Positions 49,301 through 55,508 of a stretch of DNA of 64,000 bases are shown in pieces. Under the pieces are notes generated by a model. The model ran no database searches. It saw only the letters and a list, made by a program, of their open reading frames with translations, and was not told the DNA's origin. Origin of the DNA: Saprospiraceae bacterium (GTDB lineage: Bacteria; Bacteroidota; Bacteroidia; Chitinophagales; Saprospiraceae). The translations under genes and the position numbers were made by a program. The stretch spans positions 1,803,501 through 1,867,500 of the forward strand of contig JADJXG010000001.1 in assembly GCA_016715965.1 (NCBI GenBank), in the 5' to 3' direction. The number at the start of each line of letters is the position of its first letter. The stretch's first letter is position 1.

Positions 49301-52300
49301 AATTGCGAAGCATATAACTGGCTTAAATTTTTTATTTGAAAACTTAAAATGTATTCACCATCATTTTCAGGATTGCATGCAATTTCTACATTCTTGAGCT
49401 CTAAACAACTGTCAGAAGATGCAGGTGGAGGGCAATAAAATTTTAATGTGTCCGTGCATACAACCACAGGTTTGTCAACAGCATCCAATTCATAATAATT
49501 GATCAATACACATTGTGGATAATGCGATGGATCTGTTACCCCTGACAAACAAAATTTGACAAGATCATCATAAGTACCTGGAGCCAATCCTTGTCTGCCA
49601 GGAGTATTTCTTGTGATTAAAAATTCTTGAGAACCTAATGGGAGTAAGGATAAATTCGGGTAGCTTATCATGGTAGAAGTAAAACCAACGCCAGGAGTTA
49701 GTATAACGGCCCCAACGGCATAAAGGGAGAGTCCTTTTAGATTAAAATCCAGTGTATAACAACATTGGTCAGCACTTGGAATTGAACCCGACTGGCAGGA
49801 ATCTGCCATAAGATATGTCGTTACACCAGCTTCACGGGCCTCACAGGCATTATTATATAAAATACCATTGCATCCACATACCGGATTATATTCATTTGTG
49901 CAAGGATTACCTGTTATAATGCTTGGATCTATGCAGGCTTGATTTTGTGAAATTGTATCTGCCATGACCATGATGGAATCACATGGAAATCCCGATGATA
50001 CATCTTCGTCGCATCCACATTTAAAAACCTCAATATCTCCCATCAGTCTTTTGGATTGTCCACCGAAAATTGTATTATTAATTAAATAGGCATCAATATG
50101 AGCGCTTGAATTTCCAACTGATGGAATTCCTGATGCTCCATAAACATTATGAATTGCATCCACGGTGGACCATACATCCACATCTGCGGTTGGCAAAGTT
50201 AAAGGTGGAGTGGATGCAAAACTGGCATAACCATAATCATTCCCGCCAGAACAATTACTTCCAGATGAGCCTTGAGGACCTACATGATAAGTTCTATCAA
50301 GATTCCAGCTGCCACTTGATTGTAGATATTGCATCAGCCTTGCTCTATGAGCGCCAGACTCATCCGGACAACACATGGATCTTTCAGATACCAGCATCTG
50401 ACCATTACAACCAAATGATATATCCGAAACAGGATTGGAAATTAGACTTGTTAAACTAGCTATAGTGTGTACCTGGGTTAAAGTAATTTCCCTTCTTTCA
50501 ATAGAAGAAAAGTTTGCATCATCATTTAAAGCAATAGACCAAATTTCATTGGAACCCAAGCCAGAATTGAAAACAGGATTGCATTGAATACAATTGTTTG
50601 GACTGCCTACTTCTCCACCATTTTGCATCCATCGGCCAAAATATAGTCGATTATCAATTGGATTCGCCGCAATTCCCCATATTAATTCTCCTGGTGGAGC
50701 TATATCATTGCCACTTGCATCACGGGTGAAAGGATCGTAAGAGTTATAATTAGAGCTTGAAGTAGGATTGCCATTATGCGCATCCAAATCAATTCTATAA
50801 ATCTTTCCATCTTCCCAATTGGTGGCAAATATGAAGTTACGACCAGAAATTGATTTATAATAGCTAATATTACCTAATCCTTTTCCTAAATTGGGTAATC
50901 GGACATAAAGTTGGATAACTCCTGTAGAGGGATCAACTCGATATATCTCACCACCGGTATTCGAAGTATTCATCCCAAAATAATTAACGGGATAAATGAT
51001 GGTGGACGCTAAATATACAAATGAAGCATGATCGATGGTCGTGCCAAAAATCTCACCCGTATTTAGAGCATTCCAATGTGGGAATTCGGTGGATTGAAAA
51101 GCAGGTGATGTGGGTCCGAGAATTTTATTATGACCTGTCTTATCTTTAATATTCAAAATTTTAAAAGTGTTTGCTGTGGGATTGTTTGAGACTCTGGTTC
51201 CGGAGTATTTTGTTATAATAGCTTCTCCGCAAAACGGATTTAATACAATAGCTGGTTCAACGCGAATAGTTTGCAAGCAGCTGGCTTTGTGTCCGCAATC
51301 ATCTATAGCCTCCCATCTGCGTTCGATTGTAATAGATCCATCCGGCAAATTGATTTGACTATCTACATAAGTTATAGTAGGATTAAGATCTGACAAGTCT
51401 GTTGCTGTTGCATTGCCGGTATAAGTCGGATTTGAATTCACAATGGATTGGATGGTAATATCAACTGGACATTGAATGACCGGAGCTGAATTGTCAATTC
51501 TAATAATTGTTTGAATACAACTATTGGTATTTCCACACAAATCATTTACTGACCAAGTGCGTTTAACAATGGTGGTGCAAGGATTTGTTTTGTTTTCAGT
51601 ATCTAGATAAGTTGGAACACTTACTCTTCCACAATTGTCTTGAGTTGATGGATTTCCAGTTTGGTTGGGATGAATGGATACTGAATAATTCTGTATTCGA
51701 TCAGGTGGACAAGTTATACTTGGTGGGACCAAATCCTGTACCACATTATTGATACAAGTTGAACTTGAGCAATTGGCATCCGTCACGGTGACACAAACCC
51801 TAAAAACTCCACATGAACCATAGCTGTGGGAAGGATGGCTAAATGTGGATGTATTCATACTACTACCCGGTTCGCCAAAATCCCATTGATAAGTTGGATT
51901 TAAAGCAGAAGTACTTGCAGAAAATTCAAAGGACTTACATCCGCTTTGACTGGCCTGAATGCTTACATCACAGGATATTTTGCATATTTCAAACAGTTCG
52001 TGATCACTAAGCAATATTGTATTAAGTGAGTTTCTGGTACCACTGGTTCTTGGTACCACTGGCAGTGTTTGTGAGTTCGTACCCGGTGTAAATGGCGATA
52101 CAGTCAGTGAGTTACTGCTGGTAAGACAATTCTCAAAATTCAGATTATCCACAGAAATAAATCCATCCTGTTGACCAAATCCATTGGTTACCGGTGTCCG
52201 ACCATCTACATAGACATATTTATCCGTTGATTTTCTTGTTAAAAATCCTTTTAAGAATAAATTTTCACCATTGTCCAGGAACTTATTCCATTGAACGTTG

Positions 52301-53313
52301 AGCTGATTTTGTCCAACAGTTATTTTGCTGATAATTGATCTTCTTCTATTTCTAGCAATCCCAGTTCCAACTAATAAATACTCTGAATTTGAAATTCGGA
52401 CTATTTGATCAATACTTTCTAATTCATTAAACCGAAAACTACCATTAACAGTTTGGAAAAAACCTCTTGAGTTGTATATTCCGCAGGAAATATTTTCATA
52501 CATTTCAAACCCTGTTGAAATGGATTTTACGTCCAGATAGGAGGAAGGTATATCATAATAGCTTACAGAATTATTGATAAAATTGAGGTTTTGGTCCAGA
52601 CGAACAAACGCTGCTTTGTCACCATAATAACCAGACATTGTAAGTTGTGCGGGAAAAGGAATTTGACTTACAGCCAATGAAAAATTTTGATTCAAAGTTT
52701 CTGAACCAATGGTTTTTCGCTGACTTAGAATTCCTTCCGTATTCATTTTACTCACTGCAGTGTATTCTATTCCACCGTACCTTTCTACAGAGATCAGGAC
52801 AAATGGGTTATTTGGATCTGAGCCAAATTCGACAATCTGATTGATCCTTTCATCGGCGGTATGATCATAGGGGTGTATATATGAAAATATGCCATCGAGA
52901 TTACATTTGCCGATCAGTTGATCGGAGCCGGATCCATAAGTGCCTGTATACCCAACCAAATAAATGGATTCACCGAAAAATATGAAATTGTTCCATTCCC
53001 CTTGCTGAGGCACCATTACATTAAACAAAAGGCTGCCCTGCTCCGAAATCCTAGTCAATGTCGGATTGCTGTTGGACCTACCCAATAGGAAATAGTCTCC
53101 GCTGCTGTGGACAAAACACTTCGAGAAACTTTGGTTCAATGTTTTACCCCAGTAATATTTAAAGTATTCATTACTCGCGTCCTTTGGAATGCTGGGAGTA
53201 TCATTCAAATAAGGACATTGGTATTTGCATTGATACTCAAGACCGCTTGCTTTAGATATCAAAACAAGGGTCATGATAAGAATAGAATAATGTAGTTTTA
53301 GCAGCTTTTTCAT
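40396..53313 (-). CDS. Giant 4305-residue T9SS-sorted multidomain surface protein
   Basis: Signal peptide (MKKLLKLHYSILIMTLVLISK). Approximate layout: 48-440 beta-propeller-like; 446-526 PKD; 526-690 two HYR-type modules (PPSITCPPD; APVIQCPVDITI); 690-1110 propeller; ~1125-1175 Kazal-like (NPVCGCNGILYNNACEA); from ~1180 cysteine-rich repeats of the form CCYTLDF...FCLSG...CxDTL...CNPxNxxEYxLxF; 1513-1864 seven RCC1 repeats (WAWGxNxxGQLGxG); 2224-2314 SdrD-B/Cna-B-like; 2328-2424 PKD; 2438-2904 second propeller; 3295-3470 carbohydrate-binding-like; ~3480-4100 more PKD-like cysteine-rich units; 4218-4305 type A sorting domain (RVFPNPSSEDFKLTLD). Probably a cell-surface adhesin or matrix protein; no enzymatic motif seen. 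Confidence 0.9.
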   Translation of the reverse strand: MKKLLKLHYSILIMTLVLISKASGLEYQCKYQCPYLNDTPSIPKDASNEYFKYYWGKTLNQSFSKCFVHSSGDYFLLGRSNSNPTLTRISEQGSLLFNVMVPQQGEWNNFIFFGESIYLVGYTGTYGSGSDQLIGKCNLDGIFSYIHPYDHTADERINQIVEFGSDPNNPFVLISVERYGGIEYTAVSKMNTEGILSQRKTIGSETLNQNFSLAVSQIPFPAQLTMSGYYGDKAAFVRLDQNLNFINNSVSYYDIPSSYLDVKSISTGFEMYENISCGIYNSRGFFQTVNGSFRFNELESIDQIVRISNSEYLLVGTGIARNRRRSIISKITVGQNQLNVQWNKFLDNGENLFLKGFLTRKSTDKYVYVDGRTPVTNGFGQQDGFISVDNLNFENCLTSSNSLTVSPFTPGTNSQTLPVVPRTSGTRNSLNTILLSDHELFEICKISCDVSIQASQSGCKSFEFSASTSALNPTYQWDFGEPGSSMNTSTFSHPSHSYGSCGVFRVCVTVTDANCSSSTCINNVVQDLVPPSITCPPDRIQNYSVSIHPNQTGNPSTQDNCGRVSVPTYLDTENKTNPCTTIVKRTWSVNDLCGNTNSCIQTIIRIDNSAPVIQCPVDITIQSIVNSNPTYTGNATATDLSDLNPTITYVDSQINLPDGSITIERRWEAIDDCGHKASCLQTIRVEPAIVLNPFCGEAIITKYSGTRVSNNPTANTFKILNIKDKTGHNKILGPTSPAFQSTEFPHWNALNTGEIFGTTIDHASFVYLASTIIYPVNYFGMNTSNTGGEIYRVDPSTGVIQLYVRLPNLGKGLGNISYYKSISGRNFIFATNWEDGKIYRIDLDAHNGNPTSSSNYNSYDPFTRDASGNDIAPPGELIWGIAANPIDNRLYFGRWMQNGGEVGSPNNCIQCNPVFNSGLGSNEIWSIALNDDANFSSIERREITLTQVHTIASLTSLISNPVSDISFGCNGQMLVSERSMCCPDESGAHRARLMQYLQSSGSWNLDRTYHVGPQGSSGSNCSGGNDYGYASFASTPPLTLPTADVDVWSTVDAIHNVYGASGIPSVGNSSAHIDAYLINNTIFGGQSKRLMGDIEVFKCGCDEDVSSGFPCDSIMVMADTISQNQACIDPSIITGNPCTNEYNPVCGCNGILYNNACEAREAGVTTYLMADSCQSGSIPSADQCCYTLDFNLKGLSLYAVGAVILTPGVGFTSTMISYPNLSLLPLGSQEFLITRNTPGRQGLAPGTYDDLVKFCLSGVTDPSHYPQCVLINYYELDAVDKPVVVCTDTLKFYCPPPASSDSCLELKNVEIACNPENDGEYILSFQIKNLSQLYASQLGLTSCTDEIGFGSSALQNMNINLTDILKPDSCSSTIQLIVKPDEAISDITEFCFQLSLIADGMYCNILDKVCLPLEPCCTPCEEIYISGRNISNDTSCCFALDLTNNCNIPFFGKIEIECTDPTISLISTSTSAPWFFPIPPTPQSVCLDYPAAAIPAGYHAGIVEFCIDSVKESLGCWTKIEGGGGYTLGLKTDGSLWAWGQNSSGQLGIGNNVNQNTPMRVGTDNDWKEISGGNHFALALKNDGSLWSWGYNFEGQLGLNDNFNRNVPTQVGSDLDWKYIHAGGYTSYAIKNNGTLWAWGNNQYGQIGDGTYTTRKEPVPIGSAMDWKKLSSMGYHVMALKNNGSLWAWGRNNFLQLGDGTNTTRTTPTLIQPGTTWLDIAASWESTIGIRDNGTRWAWGRNQYGQLGDGTYTNRIIPVQVGTTNTWESVSSGVEHFISQQNDESLWLWGNNTRGQVGNATVLNALSPTQLSTSTDPNQYSIGGSHSMYLDADGNLHIWGQNYFGELGNGTNVDQLTPITLDCPPETILASTLSNFFTIKFYQTDEATVACDTNLLLACGAVVDSCVEIKNPLITCDSFNTHKFELEFMILNSGLDLAEGLHLESCDPNIFFIQPDGSLTPTTEIELIPPVSKDSCSGLLKIKIYSINVLTDLHQFCFNATLIQSGLECENFTKLCIEIPVCEDHCEDSCATNVLNISTGFDPFSSSLLPVGSATSQWVLVNAPVSGLAYPFPAHIITPHTAWSGFPGQSQWISAYPFSSLDVNNEAPDTPYVFQNCFCVCQDSSFVTIDLQALADDALEISLIESATGIVIANLLDIPSVLKSAFDGTVSHQSSHSFYLSGGNYCLQAKLRNLHSVAMGLNIAGIITGVGLLKSTCCNATNFIVGQKYLDLKCDGKRDDTDPPGKDWTIELKDETGHIVQTVTTDANGFYKFQNVPIGHYIVCEVQKYSHIQNFPTTLNYEIDVIDHHSVISQIDFGNCPIDSCCFDYNSFLAVINNPVKVLRDSCTICIEHECIGWWQRMMVDWGDGSTSGYYNGIGSVELSHSYTTSGEFEICLRFEESCIDGRVCFQKDSCFSICVDCGSCTKEEIALKYFKLFGDSYIPSIGGTLADVSDFYIDEDLNGNQYCTGHYHNGPNSEVSAVAANTDCFVIKYNPDFSLCYEFTISGAASDQGLVIKHFQDGFYLTGIFNSPSIQLPDGLGSFETVDRKGTGVNVFLAKYKDKPSCALPELEWALAFGNDNERTLVSDMDLDAGNNPVLTGIFTGLVNFDPIGMAIPSINNQGNQDFYLAKFKASDGHLDWVKSLTPLSNNTGGAYPLGVSIDPLTDSMYVCGHFSNSVDFNQDNNPDLSGGPDVNAAAFVAKFGQNGSFLWAFPILGIAIPNGWHHGISSDIEAYSGGFAVSIEKYHGFPYEFNFDPRGGNPLFTNISGPAQTYYIARYDEQGIAKCIREMDPHTAITEISVDQNKNIYFAGGKNVNNTEGVQGYSFHNLYFGFINQDCEIVKSHHVDGNGKDDVWSIVPDQNMGFSIIGRTNSTNLYPAPKILTGTAYSAVDEDIFIGKYYCNCAESIDTSSCCDKIEVAMMETISIDDSCCYTIQLSNDVGFTLPCVAINILTPGWTFSKANTLSGLSIIGGGQNLAIEGDPGLPGGISSDFFKFCLSGIPGALDSQFIEFVWYEMTKSGGKKIVCRDTVIARCTPIPPIDCAEIINLTAICNPQNPNEYILNFNVVNQGTQDIDYINIHTSSAGFGFHSCSSFGYSNPIQLDLIPNLAPGATSSSQCLILESNTAILTTKQVCIATDAILSDSSHCFGFDTTCFDIEHCCDPCEDIVLILDPQNVEDSCCMVLSLDNRCGIDYFTYIEVSITGSYMFDIMHDPSWTYCSSPSPNQVCLQYNGGNIPPGFLNSILKFCYQPSTVGTDIQISVDFYAEDPLLMEETRVCSREGQLLCESFCENNLVLNPEFEDGFVSGNIGTSGNVNNWVNASRTPQASAVGCRRPGAALMWGNQVVGEAIAQTFSFDPKYLYQIEFCARQHPDPNKLIPGQVRFMAFNGIFNYLCGGSQCENIGITPTPITYSNNTYSFNWRPSQLYSNLAISPWNRSAINHGDSTSFIIVDDVCITILDSCACEENGTLNAYNSEFNLFSPCNDPVAWQIPCPISATLFNLQGDIFCTDSCQREVSWNISDQQNNSILSGTIGLATTDNNWNINSIPYSIFTPGVEYYFSIDKICGCDTCACVKPFMILPCDSCCGNRVDFEKLVNQGITITQDKFNCKAIINIDPLPDDCHYEIKYINWKDGTIDYGPFGNGGMFMHQYSNVSVSYLIEIYVVEYNDDGIICNEVKIRRMVSLDCKKCCDKKNYQTFKSLVNQGFQITQNGCNVSISAPQLGDCHYFESAPDFGEYPPPPPLSPTPTTGSWSHTYTNSGIYIICVLVSEYPNGDPTKKPCWTLEMCDTVTVECEDDCYCESFNGLSFYWDKSQKTMVDCGDTARLDCPPDNCFWTFSGNLLCRSDCEISTVEWILVNSNTSSIVASGTTLAYPAFGLIIPPGVITAGGEYDLILTGYCDNAIPCECKIHLSLKGCDEECPCDYIDFFEDMEAGLSQVLVIDKCIACFSPLQLTACDMINWYILPSNQLFATSVGNQLICHNFGVSGIYKIRMSVTRKKDDGSICEVSGRIYTFDIQCTPSPQSFANGENCITLGDLDHLNDDLSDSLLWNAIEGNPKWIQNQSDQPRNSILIKGNLDRSDRLVTSKYVCLSTNNRQLKIRFKPVADTESKLGSKLVVAFVPSKQTIQASNLSQEYIGYHTILKIPLEGLPNEWCEINSLISLPEALARQCLDRGIEGKLMVYVENSLNGDLLNSNTELYFEGICISSNISSKTLDYFDSNIRVFPNPSSEDFKLTLDNIDSSNAQLEVFDQYGKEVEKMVMNKNENQINFGNAYSPGLYFLKVKINQKIKHFKLIKINR

Positions 53314-53387
53314 TGGTTTGGTTTTTTAATGTAAATAATTTTTAATAGCCTGTTTTAATTCGTTTTATTGGAATTTTCTATTGGACT

Positions 53388-53395
53388 CAAAAATA
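53388..53395 (-). promoter_or_regulatory. -7 element TATTTTTG for the giant gene
   Basis: CAAAAATA on the plus strand is TATTTTTG on the minus strand, about 75 bp upstream of the giant gene's ATG. No -33 element is obvious. The rest of 53314-53612 shows no gene. Confidence 0.4.
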
Positions 53396-53612
53396 AATTG
53401 AAGCTTATGCTCAGGCCAATTAGTCTTCCCGAGCTTTGATTTTTCCTTCCCTGATGTAAATAATTCATTCATATTAAAATTGCTCTGACTGTAACTTTTG
53501 ACAATGTCGTATATACAATACAATGTACCGGAGTTGGCAATGTGTTACCCTTTGCATAAAATATTTTAATATGATTGATTGAAGAAAATTGGAGAGTGCT
53601 GATCTATGCCAA

Positions 53613-53981
53613 TTATTTTGGAAGGAACAAAGTGTAGAGTGAGAACTCTAGTTCTTCTTTGCGTTTTTGGGCCAGTGGAATTTTGTGCCCGGATTTGAGA
53701 ATGAGAACTGAACCCTCCTTTTTAGAATATTCCTTGATCATATGCAGGTTGACCAGGTATGAATTATGACTTCGGAAAAACACCTCATGGTTGATCAACT
53801 CCTGGATTTTAGAAAGTGGCCTAGCACATAGGAAAGGCTCTTCTCCTAGTAAGTAAATTTTAGAATAAGCCCTTTCAGCCTTTATAAAAATAATTTCTTG
53901 AAAAGAGAAAAGTTGAAATCCGTTGGTGTCCTTAAGTAAGAGTTTTAAAGCTTGATATGGCTTTGCATCGCGGTTTGACAT
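53613..53981 (-). CDS. Stand-alone LytTR DNA-binding protein
   Basis: 122 residues, only a LytTR domain with no receiver domain. Typical features: LFSFQEIIFIKAERAYSKIYL (IxyIEa-like start), FLCARPLSKIQELI, and HEVFFRSHNSYLVNLHMIKEYSKKEG (FxRxHrSyLVN), then LILKSGHKIPLAQKRKEEL (pvs/rr-type end). It lies directly upstream of the giant gene in the same direction, so it is a candidate regulator of it. An 8-bp inverted repeat at 54014-54041 lies in its own upstream region. Confidence 0.88.
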   Translation of the reverse strand: MSNRDAKPYQALKLLLKDTNGFQLFSFQEIIFIKAERAYSKIYLLGEEPFLCARPLSKIQELINHEVFFRSHNSYLVNLHMIKEYSKKEGSVLILKSGHKIPLAQKRKEELEFSLYTLFLPK

Positions 53982-54013
53982 TCGGTATAGGTTTTAAAAC
54001 TAAAATCCAACCG

Positions 54014-54041
54014 GATGATCTGCTATTTAATATAGATCATC
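54014..54041. promoter_or_regulatory. Inverted repeat upstream of the LytTR gene
   Basis: GATGATCT (54014-54021) and AGATCATC (54034-54041), perfect arms 12 bp apart, 33 bp before the LytTR ATG. No T tract follows on the minus strand, so an operator is more likely than a terminator. Confidence 0.4.
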
Positions 54042-54144
54042 TTGTGGATTTATCTTTTTGATACCTGTAGAATGTTTAAATAATGAAAGAATGTTACCTT
54101 GTCAAGTTGAAAATATCCATAAAATATTCGAAATCATTTAAAAT

Positions 54145-55497
54145 TTAATAATCATTATAACAGCCACATTTACAATTCCCCATTATTAAAGAACCATCCC
54201 GAGCTCGCTGAGGATTAAATTTCGAAATATTATACACTTGTCCATTAAAGGAAGATGTAGGTAACTGAGGGAGTAAATCAGTATCTGATAATAAACTTAA
54301 ATTTGTTTCAGGCTTGACAGCCACACAGAAACTAACAGAAGCAATAGAACCCTCTTTACTTAATGGATTTAGTCCCTTTTTGCATTTTTTACCAACACCA
54401 ATGAAGGAGAATTTAATATTATCTATTACTTTGCTCAATTTTAGATAAGAGTAGGAAGTTGGTGCAACAGCAATGTCTAAACCACATCCTCCGCATGTTC
54501 CATATCTCCAAGCCCCAACCGTCAAAGTAGAAGGGTCGACACAATATGGTAGTTTCATTTTTAATGAGATATTTCCTACAGAAGAAGCTCCATCATTCTG
54601 AACTTGCACATAATATTGAATTACATATTTTCCATCTCGATTGGATATACATCTAATTTCAATGAAATTAGGATCATGATAGGGTAGTAATAAGTCTTCA
54701 AATTCTTGAACTATTCTATCTCCGCAGAAGAGTTCACTTTTAATTGTACTACCATTATAGTCATTTGGATAGTCATATTTTACTCTTAAATTGATAAATT
54801 CATTTTCAAAAGTTATATTTGGAATACCAATTACTGGAGTATATATAACAGAGGGTGAATTAAACGAAATGCTATAGGAACTTCCATTTTGAAATACTGG
54901 ACTACCAGTAAAAATGTCATCATTCACTTTTAGTTTTAACTCATCGTCACATTTCTCTTTTATTTCTTTTGGAATAATAATTGTATAATCTTTTCCCCTA
55001 ACAAGGCTATGATTTGTAGTTACTTGGTTTGAAGCTGGAGGGAAAGGTGAAATTGGAGTAAAACTTCCTGTTAGAGTATTAGGACTTAAAGATACATAGT
55101 TTGGATTGTCATCATCTTCATAAATATTTGTCAAATATAAATATTTTATGAATGTAATATCTTGAAACGGGATTGGATTTATCTGCATTGCTGATATGCC
55201 ATTTCCCCCAAAAAGTAATGGGTTCGGATACGTCCTTGAATTATAATAATTCCCATTATTATAAATTATGAAAAAATCATTGCGTGCAACTCTACCTGGG
55301 GGGTTAACAGGAGTTGTAATGCCAGTAAAATTAATAGAGTTATCTCCGGAGGTAAATGTGGGATCACTATAGATACTATATTGATTTTTAAATTTTCCAT
55401 TCTTTATCAACCATTGTTTATCATCAGTTTGGCATACTAAATTAAACGTTAGAAGTATAAATAGTACAATCAAATTTAATTGACAAATTGTTTTCAT
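54145..55497 (-). CDS. Exported protein of unrecognised family, downstream of the CHAT gene
   Basis: 450 residues. Clear signal peptide (MKTICQLNLIVLFILLTFNLVC). Beta-rich. A segment near residues 280-330 (VQNDGASSVGNISLKMKLP) looks like the DUF11-type 'additional' Ig-like modules seen in large secreted Bacteroidota proteins, followed by cysteine-rich YGTCGGCGLDIAVAP and the tail MGNCKCGCYNDY. There is no T9SS sorting domain. It starts 11 bp after the CHAT gene's stop on the same strand, so the two are co-transcribed. Possible roles include cofactor or substrate of the protease; this is inference only. Confidence 0.75.
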   Translation of the reverse strand: MKTICQLNLIVLFILLTFNLVCQTDDKQWLIKNGKFKNQYSIYSDPTFTSGDNSINFTGITTPVNPPGRVARNDFFIIYNNGNYYNSRTYPNPLLFGGNGISAMQINPIPFQDITFIKYLYLTNIYEDDDNPNYVSLSPNTLTGSFTPISPFPPASNQVTTNHSLVRGKDYTIIIPKEIKEKCDDELKLKVNDDIFTGSPVFQNGSSYSISFNSPSVIYTPVIGIPNITFENEFINLRVKYDYPNDYNGSTIKSELFCGDRIVQEFEDLLLPYHDPNFIEIRCISNRDGKYVIQYYVQVQNDGASSVGNISLKMKLPYCVDPSTLTVGAWRYGTCGGCGLDIAVAPTSYSYLKLSKVIDNIKFSFIGVGKKCKKGLNPLSKEGSIASVSFCVAVKPETNLSLLSDTDLLPQLPTSSFNGQVYNISKFNPQRARDGSLIMGNCKCGCYNDY

Positions 55498-55508
55498 AAG
55501 TTTTCGTT

